From positions 1 through 64,000 of the forward strand of contig SBEG01000021.1 in the NCBI GenBank assembly GCA_009668975.1: a stretch of 64,000 bases of DNA, read 5' to 3'. This document shows, in pieces, positions 17,525 to 26,417 of the stretch. The stretch comes from Deltaproteobacteria bacterium. Its GTDB lineage: Bacteria; Desulfobacterota; Desulfuromonadia; Geobacterales; Geobacteraceae. The notes beneath the pieces are model-generated. The model made no database searches, was not told the origin of the DNA, and saw nothing but the letters and a program-made list of their open reading frames with translations. The stretch's first letter is position 1. Each line of letters starts with the position of its first letter. A program made the position numbers and the translations under genes.

Positions 17525-20500
17525 ATGAACTTTACCGATATCTTTGTTCGCCGCCCGGTTCTTGCTACCGTTATCAGTCTCCTGATTCTCGTGCTTGGTC
17601 TGCGCTCCATGGATCAACTGCTGGTGAGAGAGTATCCGGAAACCCAGAATGCCGTCGTTACCATCTCAACCACCTATTTCGGAGCTGATCCGGACCTGGT
17701 CTCCGGATTTATCACCACGCCGCTGGAAAATTCCATTGCCCAGGCAAACGGCATTGATTATCTGACCTCAAAAAGTACCCAGGGTGTGAGCATCATCACC
17801 GCGAACCTGCGCCTGAATTACGATCCGAACAAAGCTCTGACCGAGATCACCACAAAGGTCAATGCCGTTCTCAACCAGTTGCCCAAGGACACCCAGCAAC
17901 CGGTTATCGACGTGCAGATTGGGGAGTCCATTGACTCCATGTATATAGGTTTTTATAGTAAAGACCTTCCCACCAACAAGATAACCGATTATCTGATTCG
18001 GGTGGTGCAGCCGAAACTGCAGGCGGTCGAGGGTGTCCAGACCGCCGAGATTCTCGGCAGCCGGCAGTTTGCCATGCGAGCCTGGCTTGATCCTGAAAAG
18101 ATGGCAGCTTACGGAATTACTGGTACGGAAGTGAGCAATGCCCTGGCAACAAACGACTTTATTTCCGCTATCGGTCAGACAAAGGGCCAAATGGTCACTG
18201 TTGACCTTGTTGCCGATACATCATTGCATTCTACCGAGGAATTCCGGAATCTTGTCATCAAATCGCAAAATGGCGCCATCGTGCGATTGGGAGACGTCGC
18301 CACTATCAGCCTTGGTTCGGAAAACTACGATTCCTCCGTGTCTTTCGATAATGCAACCGCGGTCTACATCGGTATCAAGGTAGCGCCGACCGCCAACCTG
18401 CTTTCGGTCATCGAAGGGGTACGCCAGACCTTCCCCGGCATCGAGGCGCAGTTGCCGGAAGGGCTCAACGGCCGCATCGTCTATGACGCCACCAAGTTCG
18501 TCAACAGCTCCATCGACGAAGTCGTGAAGACTTTGGTGGAGGCTCTGCTGATTGTCACCCTGGTTATTTTCCTGTTTCTCGGCTCTTTCCGTTCGGTGAT
18601 TATCCCCGCCATCGCCATGCCTCTTTCGCTGATCGGCGGCTTTTTTCTCATGCTTGCCTTCGGCTATACCATCAACCTCCTGACACTGCTTGCCCTGGTT
18701 CTGGCCATTGGCCTTGTGGTCGATGATGCCATTATCGTGGTGGAAAACATCCACCGGCACATGGAAGAGGGGCTGACGCCTTTTCAGGCGGCGATCCAGG
18801 GAGCAAGAGAACTCGCCATGCCGATCATAGCCATATCGGTTGTTCTCATTGCCGTGTATGTGCCGATCGGCTTCATGGGAGGGCTCACCGGCGCCCTGTT
18901 TACCGAATTTGCCTTTACTCTGGCCGGGGCAGTGGGGATTTCAGCGATTGTTGCTTTAACCCTGTCTCCGATGATGTGTTCGCGTTTTCTAAAACCTTAT
19001 GACCAGAGCGGAAAGCATCGCTTTGTGCATTTCATCGACACGCAATTCGAAAAAATCCGCTGTGTCTATGTGCGGTTATTGCATGGTTCACTCAACACAC
19101 TGGCGGTTACTGCGGTATTTTCGCTCATCGTCCTGACCAGCATCTACTTTCTTTACGCCACCTCCCAGAGCGAACTTGCGCCTCAGGAGGATAAGGGAAT
19201 CGTCATTTCCATGCTCACCACGGCTCCCAATGCGAGCCTGCAGCAGACACAACTCTATACCCGGGAAGTGTATAATATCTTTGCGTCATATCCGGAAACC
19301 GACCATGTTTTCCAATTGGATGGAATCAGCGGTCCTAACTCCAGTATCGGCGGCATGGTTTTGAAACCCTGGGATGAACGCACCAGAACATCCATGGCGC
19401 TGAATCCCGATATCCAGATGAAGCTAGCCGGTATTGCCGGTGGCCGGGGCGTTTCTTTCCTGCCTTCTCCTTTGCCGGGTGGCGGGGGTGGTCTGCCGGT
19501 CGAATTTGTCGTTGGTACCACGGAATCATTCGACAAACTGTATGAGCTGTCCGAAACACTCATGGAAAAGGCCTTGGCAACAGGACTCTTTGCCTATATG
19601 GATAACGACCTGAAATTGGACAAGCCGCAAACGACCCTGGAAATCGACCGTGACAAGACTGCCCAGCTTGGTCTTTCCATGGCGGATGTGGGGTCTTCGC
19701 TCGGCTGGATGCTGGGTGGCGGCTACGTTAACTATTTCAGCATCTCCGGCCGTTCCTACAAAGTCATCCCCCAGGTCATGCAACAGGAACGTCTCAATGC
19801 CGAGCAGTTGCGTAATTATTACGTCAAAAATAAAAGCGGAACACCCATCCCCATCTCCACCATCGGCAACCTGAAAACCAATGTTGTGCCGGAATCGCTC
19901 AATCACTTTCAACAGCTTAATTCAGCGACTATCTCCGCTGTACCGATGCCGGGAGTCACCCTCGGCCAGGCGCTCGATCAATTGAAGTCCCTGTCGAAGG
20001 AAATTCTTCCCCAAGGGTACAGTGTCGATTATGCCGGACAGTCACGCCAGTATGTCCAGGAATCAAGCGCTCTGGTTGTGACGTTCTTTTTCGCCCTTAT
20101 TATCATTTTTCTCGCTCTCGCCGCACAGTTTGAAAGTTTTCGGGATCCCTTCATCGTGCTGGTGAGTGTCCCGATGTCCATTTGCGGCGCAATGATCTTT
20201 ATCGCCCTCGGCGTAGGCGGCGCCACCTTGAATATTTATACCGAGGTAGGCCTGGTTACGCTTATTGGCCTGATCAGCAAGCACGGAATTCTGATCGTCC
20301 AATTTGCCAACGATCAGCAGCGCGAAGGAAAAAGCAAGCGCGAAGCAATTGAAATTGCAGCAGGGATTCGTTTGCGTCCCATCCTCATGACCACCGCTGC
20401 AATGGTCTTCGGCGTTCTTCCGCTGGTAACAGCCTCCGGTGCGGGTGCCGTGGGACGCTATAATATGGGCCTGGTAATCATGACCGGGATTTCCATTGGG

Positions 20501-20608
20501 ACACTTTTTACCCTGTTTGTTGTTCCTGCCATGTACATGCTCATTGCTACCGATCATGCCAAACAGCAAGCAAAACTCGTCACAGAAGGCGGGTCGCTTG
20601 AGTCCTGA
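17525..20608 (+). CDS. RND multidrug efflux permease (HAE-1, AcrB/MexF-like)
   Basis: A 1,027-aa inner-membrane proton/drug antiporter with the full 12-helix, two-repeat architecture. Visible landmarks are FVRRPVLATVISLLI at the N-terminus, the proton-relay pair in GLVVDDAIIVVENIHRH (the AcrB D407/D408 equivalent) and the lysine of GLISKHGILIVQFAND (the AcrB K940 equivalent). Length is normal for the family. GGAAGG lies 6 nt before the ATG. It is the last gene of a TetR-channel-adaptor-pump operon. Substrate specificity cannot be told; the sequence is HAE-1 (organic substrates), not CusA-type, as it lacks the methionine-rich metal path. Confidence 0.95.
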   Translation: MNFTDIFVRRPVLATVISLLILVLGLRSMDQLLVREYPETQNAVVTISTTYFGADPDLVSGFITTPLENSIAQANGIDYLTSKSTQGVSIITANLRLNYDPNKALTEITTKVNAVLNQLPKDTQQPVIDVQIGESIDSMYIGFYSKDLPTNKITDYLIRVVQPKLQAVEGVQTAEILGSRQFAMRAWLDPEKMAAYGITGTEVSNALATNDFISAIGQTKGQMVTVDLVADTSLHSTEEFRNLVIKSQNGAIVRLGDVATISLGSENYDSSVSFDNATAVYIGIKVAPTANLLSVIEGVRQTFPGIEAQLPEGLNGRIVYDATKFVNSSIDEVVKTLVEALLIVTLVIFLFLGSFRSVIIPAIAMPLSLIGGFFLMLAFGYTINLLTLLALVLAIGLVVDDAIIVVENIHRHMEEGLTPFQAAIQGARELAMPIIAISVVLIAVYVPIGFMGGLTGALFTEFAFTLAGAVGISAIVALTLSPMMCSRFLKPYDQSGKHRFVHFIDTQFEKIRCVYVRLLHGSLNTLAVTAVFSLIVLTSIYFLYATSQSELAPQEDKGIVISMLTTAPNASLQQTQLYTREVYNIFASYPETDHVFQLDGISGPNSSIGGMVLKPWDERTRTSMALNPDIQMKLAGIAGGRGVSFLPSPLPGGGGGLPVEFVVGTTESFDKLYELSETLMEKALATGLFAYMDNDLKLDKPQTTLEIDRDKTAQLGLSMADVGSSLGWMLGGGYVNYFSISGRSYKVIPQVMQQERLNAEQLRNYYVKNKSGTPIPISTIGNLKTNVVPESLNHFQQLNSATISAVPMPGVTLGQALDQLKSLSKEILPQGYSVDYAGQSRQYVQESSALVVTFFFALIIIFLALAAQFESFRDPFIVLVSVPMSICGAMIFIALGVGGATLNIYTEVGLVTLIGLISKHGILIVQFANDQQREGKSKREAIEIAAGIRLRPILMTTAAMVFGVLPLVTASGAGAVGRYNMGLVIMTGISIGTLFTLFVVPAMYMLIATDHAKQQAKLVTEGGSLES

Positions 20609-20846
20609 CCCAATACTCCCATGCAGTCCTCATAACCCGGCAATCTTTCGCCATAAAGGATCGAAAGGGCGCCGGGTCCCCGATGTGCCGCTTACAATCT
20701 CGCACAAAACTAATTATTAGAAAACTTGAACTATCTTCGTACTGCATGTACACTTTCTCACGATATTGCAAATACATCATTCGGCTTGAGCGAGGGGGGG
20801 TAGTCTCTATCTCAGAATCGCTGGATCCATTTTTGTGAGGTAACAC

Positions 20847-21350
20847 GTGGTGATTGAAGAGTTTTCGTCGAAATGTTGCCGGGTCTGCGGGGGAGGTATT
20901 CAAATGGATATGGAGATATGCCCCCTGTGCAGCAGTCGTCAGCATCCAGATAAAAAACCATACTTCACTACCGTCATTATTGTGTTTGCGCTGCTCGGCT
21001 TTCTATGCATCACGCTCCTTGGTATCATGAGTGCCAATGCAATTCAACAGACTCTCTGCAGTCGCACCGATTTCTCCAATGAAAAAGCCCTGCTAAATGT
21101 TTCACGTGCAAAAAAAGCCGTGGACAACTACATCGCACACCATGAAGAAATTCCGGTAAATCTCGGCCAGATCTCTTTTCAGGCGGACGAAGGGGTGATG
21201 GTTATTTTGCAGAAAACTTCAGAGAAAAATTACCGTCTGATCGGATCTCATGAGCGGGGAGACAGAAGATATTTTGTTTTTTCGGAAAAAGAAACTATCT
21301 ACAGCCAGAAAAAGAGACACCCGGGTTTACACAGTACTAAAACTAACTGA
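20847..21350 (+). CDS. Hypothetical zinc-ribbon membrane protein
   Basis: A 167-aa protein with GTG start (GTGGTG; GTGAGG Shine-Dalgarno just upstream). The N-terminus carries CCRVCGG and CPLC, a four-cysteine zinc-ribbon (residues about 9-29). A single membrane helix follows (about 40-62, TVIIVFALLGFLCITLLGIM). The remainder, about 100 residues, starts with a short helix containing AKKAVDNYIAHHEEIP and resembles small pilin-like or periplasmic domains without a firm match. It is monocistronic, ended by a strong hairpin terminator. Function unknown. Confidence 0.7.
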   Translation: MVIEEFSSKCCRVCGGGIQMDMEICPLCSSRQHPDKKPYFTTVIIVFALLGFLCITLLGIMSANAIQQTLCSRTDFSNEKALLNVSRAKKAVDNYIAHHEEIPVNLGQISFQADEGVMVILQKTSEKNYRLIGSHERGDRRYFVFSEKETIYSQKKRHPGLHSTKTN

Positions 21351-21417
21351 CTCTGCGGGGCAGCAGATAGATTAGTATTGCCGTGATTATAGAAATGCGC
21401 TATACAACGTACCCATG

Positions 21418-21450
21418 AACCACAGGGTTTGCCCCCTGTGGTTTTTTATT
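21418..21450 (+). terminator. Rho-independent terminator after zinc-ribbon gene
   Basis: AACCACAGGG (21418-21427) pairs with CCCTGTGGTT (21434-21443) and is followed by a T-rich tail. It is 67 bp after the stop codon of the 167-aa gene. Confidence 0.9.
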
Positions 21451-21475
21451 TGATATGGAATGATGCTCTCACAAA

Positions 21476-21510
21476 ATCTCGTCCTTCTGTTTTCGCGGGG
21501 AGGACGAGAT
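21476..21510. repeat. Perfect 10-bp inverted repeat
   Basis: ATCTCGTCCT (21476-21485) and AGGACGAGAT (21501-21510) flank a 15-nt loop. It lies between a terminator and the rhomboid-like gene. There is no T-tract on the plus strand and only TTTTG on the minus strand, so it is not a clear terminator. Confidence 0.6.
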
Positions 21511-21577
21511 CCCATGTTTTGATCATTATGTGAGTAAATCGTGGAATTCAACCACTGTTTGGACAATATTGCCACTT

Positions 21578-21604
21578 TGCAGGCATCCTGTTATGATGCC
21601 TGCA
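21578..21604. repeat. Perfect 10-bp inverted repeat before rhomboid-like gene
   Basis: TGCAGGCATC (21578-21587) and GATGCCTGCA (21595-21604) flank a 7-nt loop, 40 bp upstream of the 21645 start codon. It could be an operator or a 5'-UTR hairpin; nothing shows which. Confidence 0.6.
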
Positions 21605-21644
21605 GAAATACGTCCCGAGCGGACAGCGGAAGGAGTTTGCGTAG

Positions 21645-22433
21645 ATGACCCTGATTGACAGGCTGGAAAGAAAATTCGGCCGGTATGCCGTGACAAATAT
21701 AACTCTCTACCTGATTGCCGCCCAGACGCTTTTCTATGTGCTGATCATGATGGGGAAATTGGATCCGAGTCAACTCTGGTTCTCCGCCGACAGATTATTG
21801 CAGGGGGAATGGTGGCGTTTGGCAACTTTCCTCTTTAATCCACCGTCGTGGAATCCCCTGTTCGCATTTTTCGCCTGGTACCTTTTTTATCTGATGGGAT
21901 CTGCTTTGGAGGAGATGTGGGGCGCGTTTCGCTACAATCTGTTTCTGCTGATCGGTTTTTGTCTGATGATAGCAGCGGCATTTGTCACTCCGGCGTATCC
22001 GCTCAGTAATGCCTTTATCGCTGGTTCGGTATTCCTGGCTTTTGCCCATCTCTTCCCTGATTTCCAGTTAATGCTGTTTTTTGTTCTTCCGGTCCGGGTC
22101 AAGTGGTTGGCGCTCTTAACCTGGCTGGGTTACGGCTATCTGTTGCTGGTAGGCGACTGGTCGACCCGCATGATGGTTCTGTCCTCGGTAGGAAATTTCC
22201 TGTTGTTTTTTGCCCGGGATATCATGCTCACTATCAGGCATGGCCGAAGAAAGCTGGCGAAACGGGCAACAGGTGCGGTGCGCAGGAATGATCAACCGTA
22301 TCACTGTTGCAGTGTATGTGGAATTACCGACAAGACTCACCCGAACATGGATTTCCGCTACTGTCCCGATTGTAACGGTCAGTATTGCTATTGTACTGAG
22401 CATATATTCAAGCATGAACATGTGAAACAATGA
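21645..22433 (+). CDS. Rhomboid-fold membrane protein, probably inactive, with Cys/His-rich C-terminus
   Basis: A 262-aa protein. Residues about 20-190 hold six hydrophobic helices with rhomboid-like features: GEWWRLATFLF, the equivalent of the WRxxT/S motif after helix 1, and EEMWGAFRYNL. The serine-protease motif GxSG expected in helix 4 is not present (AGSVFLAFA lies there) and no conserved catalytic His is seen in helix 6, so it is probably a pseudo-rhomboid. The C-terminus (about 220-262) is Cys/His-rich: HCCSVCG, CPDC and CYCTEHIFKHEH, a likely zinc-binding module. GGAAGGAG lies upstream of the ATG. A role in membrane-protein quality control is possible but is inference. Confidence 0.75.
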   Translation: MTLIDRLERKFGRYAVTNITLYLIAAQTLFYVLIMMGKLDPSQLWFSADRLLQGEWWRLATFLFNPPSWNPLFAFFAWYLFYLMGSALEEMWGAFRYNLFLLIGFCLMIAAAFVTPAYPLSNAFIAGSVFLAFAHLFPDFQLMLFFVLPVRVKWLALLTWLGYGYLLLVGDWSTRMMVLSSVGNFLLFFARDIMLTIRHGRRKLAKRATGAVRRNDQPYHCCSVCGITDKTHPNMDFRYCPDCNGQYCYCTEHIFKHEHVKQ

Positions 22434-22733
22434 TTTGCCGAATTTTTCTGGCACCGGCCGGAATGAGAAGCCATTCCTGCAGGCACAATGAATCCGTTGC
22501 GACAACTTAAATACCGGGTGATTTTCGTTACGTTACGGGCAGACTAGTACATGCGAAGCTTTACTGCGTTCACAACAAGAACCGTTAAGCAATTTTTACT
22601 TTATTTTATAAGCAAAATGTCGATAAGATGTATACCAGATAGGAGAAGACGTTGCACTACCGGGAAAGGCTCTCCATGCTGCAATCTGAGCGTCCCGGGG
22701 TGAAATCAGTAACAACCATAACATGGAGGTCTA
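22434..22733 (+). other. 300-bp spacer upstream of the 89-aa gene
   Basis: No ORF with support and no clear terminator. AT-rich around 22585-22640, a likely promoter area for the gene at 22734. Confidence 0.4.
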
Positions 22734-23003
22734 ATGCACGATACAACGTCCCCGTACCTGAGTTTGGTCATTCCGGCCATGGTAAAAGAAATGCAGCTTG
22801 CTGTTTTTATGACAGGATTCGACTCAGTCACCCATGGCAACGACGAATATATTCTTCTGACATCGCCAAGCACCAATCCGGGTGATTATCATCGCTTTTA
22901 TCAGCTTCCCAATGACTCCCGGACCCTGAAAGAGCTGATTGGCGTCATGGAGGTGGCGGAAGAGTACAACGAATTCCCTTTTGTAAGTCGATCCATGCTT
23001 TAG
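22734..23003 (+). CDS. Hypothetical 89-aa protein
   Basis: A small soluble protein with no recognised domain. The reading frame is supported by a textbook aGGAGGt ribosome site 5 nt before the ATG and by a rho-independent terminator about 130 bp after the stop. The sequence is mixed alpha/beta in composition, with YILLTSPSTNPGDYHRFYQLPND in the middle and an acidic helix near the end (LKELIGVMEVAEEYNE). No signal peptide or metal-binding residues are apparent. It is monocistronic between the rhomboid-like gene and the universal stress protein. Function unknown. Confidence 0.65.
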   Translation: MHDTTSPYLSLVIPAMVKEMQLAVFMTGFDSVTHGNDEYILLTSPSTNPGDYHRFYQLPNDSRTLKELIGVMEVAEEYNEFPFVSRSML

Positions 23004-23134
23004 CCTTTTGAAAAACTTTAAGGGAAGGTCGAGAGGCAAGGCACTAGTGAGCGAAATGCCGTTGCGTGCCGTTACTATCTTCGTATGTTTGAAAACTTTT
23101 GAGCATAGTGCTGCGAAAATTCCAGATTACATTG

Positions 23135-23178
23135 AAAGCCGATACCGTGAACAGTAACCCGCGGTATCGGCTTTTTTT
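23135..23178 (+). terminator. Rho-independent terminator after 89-aa gene
   Basis: AAAGCCGATACCG (23135-23147) pairs with CGGTATCGGCTTT (23162-23174), followed by TTTT. A 13-bp perfect stem. Confidence 0.9.
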
Positions 23179-23251
23179 CGTATAAGCCTGTAAGTGTCTC
23201 TGTATCGCTGCTGAATTGCGGTACAAATCAAAAAGATGAACCTTATCAGTG

Positions 23252-23300
23252 TCAATCTTCCGCTATGGTTTTACGCAGTTCCCTCACCGCGGAAGATTGA
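23252..23300. repeat. 12-bp inverted repeat upstream of usp
   Basis: TCAATCTTCCGC (23252-23263) and GCGGAAGATTGA (23289-23300) are exact complements separated by 25 nt, 124 bp upstream of the universal stress protein start. Possible operator or leader hairpin. Confidence 0.6.
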
Positions 23301-23423
23301 AGTTACTCAGGCTGCAAGTTTTCATTATTCCGTGTGTTGTCATTTGTTTGTTTTATGTCACAATAAAACAAGAAATACTCCTAAAATCCATCTTGCAGCG
23401 CGCTGCGAAAAAGGAGGTACGTT

Positions 23424-23870
23424 ATGTTTAAACCCGGACGGATTCTTGTGCCTACTGACATGTCTGAACATTCAAACAAAGCAATCCGCGAAGCCCTTGA
23501 CATTGCCAAACAGTACAATTCAGAAGTAATCTTGCTTCATGTAATCAAAGAACCAGTACAACAGTGTACCGTTGATTATTGTATCAGTGAGGGATTGCTG
23601 GAACAATTAAACCGCGAGTTGACGGATGCCGCACGAAAAAATATTGCCGATCAGCTTGCGAAAGTGGGGGGGGTTGATGGTCTGAAAATTACCACTGATG
23701 TCAGAACCGGCGTTCCCTACGATGAAATCATCAATGAAGCTGCGGAAAAGAACGTTGACCTGCTTGTGATTTCGCCACTCGGGGCGACAGGTCTGGCGAA
23801 ATATATCATGGGAAGTGTAACCAGACACGTGCTTCTTGGGGCCAAGTGTCCGGTACTGTTGTTGAAATAA
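23424..23870 (+). CDS. UspA-family universal stress protein
   Basis: A 148-aa single-domain Usp. It begins with ILVPTDMSEHSNKAIREALDIAK and ends with GATGLAKYIMGSVTRHVLLGAKCPVLLLK (described by its span, residues 119-147), which holds the glycine-rich nucleotide-binding loop and the terminal CPVLLL strand of the family. The Gly pattern suggests an ATP-binding type. Start supported by AAGGAGG 7 nt upstream of the ATG. It stands alone, with a terminator on each side. Such proteins bind ATP or AMP and respond to stress or growth arrest. Confidence 0.93.
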   Translation: MFKPGRILVPTDMSEHSNKAIREALDIAKQYNSEVILLHVIKEPVQQCTVDYCISEGLLEQLNRELTDAARKNIADQLAKVGGVDGLKITTDVRTGVPYDEIINEAAEKNVDLLVISPLGATGLAKYIMGSVTRHVLLGAKCPVLLLK

Positions 23871-23886
23871 GTAAATCTGCAGAAAA

Positions 23887-23934
23887 GTAAACCGTCCTCA
23901 CTCTAAGTACCGGGAGAGGGCGGTTTACATTTTT
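23887..23934. terminator. Bidirectional terminator between usp and cheB
   Basis: GTAAACCG (23887-23894) pairs with CGGTTTAC (23921-23928), with partial extension by TCCTC/GAGGG. It is followed by ATTTTT on the plus strand and TTTTCT on the minus strand. It can end both usp (plus) and the chemotaxis operon (minus; last stop at 23975). Confidence 0.85.
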
Positions 23935-23974
23935 CAAACCATCTGAATTTGATGACAGGCTGAATCCCTGAGGC

Positions 23975-25531
<1,557 letters not shown>

Positions 25532-25535
<4 letters not shown>

Positions 25536-26401
25536 GCGAGCTTTCGGTAGACAGTCGAGTTTACCTGTACGAGCGGCACATTTAGTCCGTTCAGTGTCTC
25601 CGAGTGGCCGAGAAACAGGTAGCCGCCGGGAAGCAGGTGGCGGCAGAACTTATTCAGGAGGACCTCCTGGGTTTCCCTGTCAAAGTAAATGATGACGTTC
25701 CGGCAGAATATTATGCGAAACGGACTCTCAACATCGAACGTCTCATCCATGAAATTCAGACGGCGAAAGGTAACTTTCGAACGGAGTTCAGGACAAACTC
25801 TGACAATGCATCGGCTTCTGTCCTTGCTGCGGAGCAGGTATCTTTTTTTTAGCAATTGGGGAATCGGAGCAATTTTTTCTTCATCATAAATGCCGCGATG
25901 CGCACTTTTCAGGACTTCGGTGCAAATGTCCGTAGCGAGGATGGAATATCTGAAACCGAGGTTATTCCTGGCAAACTCACTCAGAGTCATGGCCAGTGTG
26001 TAAGGTTCCTCACCGCTGGAGCATCCGGCACTCCAGACTTTGATGCCATTCTGTTGTTCAATTTTTGGAATCCTGGGCAGAACCGATTCCGTCAGGTAGG
26101 TAAAATGTGCTGCTTCGCGGAAAAAGTCGGTCTTGTTGGTCGTTACGACGTCAATCATGCTGACCAGTTCATCCCGCAGGCCTTGCTTACTGACGAGGTA
26201 GTCGTAATACTCCTGGAATGTGCCGATGCCGAGATGCTTCAGGCGCTTCTGCAACCGCGATTCAAGCATCAATTTCTTGGAATCGGGCATCCGTATGCCG
26301 CAGGTGCTCTCGATAAACTGGCTGAACAGGCTGAATTCACGGTTGGTCATGCCCGAGGATTTTGCCGGAGGGGGCATTATTTTCTTTAGAGTCTCATGCA
26401 T
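25532..26401 (-). CDS. cheR: CheR: chemotaxis protein methyltransferase
   Basis: About 289 aa. It methylates receptor glutamates using S-adenosylmethionine. The N-terminal helical domain (FSLFSQFIESTCGIRM...LESRLQKRLKHLG) and the C-terminal Rossmann domain (VWSAGCSSGEEPYTLAM, then ILATDI and FRIIFCRNVIIYF) are intact. The frame could begin at 26446 inside cheA, but the ATG at 26401 has AAGGAA upstream, lies 16 nt after the cheA stop and gives the usual length, so it is preferred. Sits between cheA and cheD in the operon. Confidence 0.95.
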
Positions 26402-26417
26402 GGTTTTTGTTGGTTCC

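Noticed and set aside
22652-22885. 77-codon frame overlapping the 89-aa gene
   Set aside because: The frame at 22734 has the GGAGGT site; this one has none.
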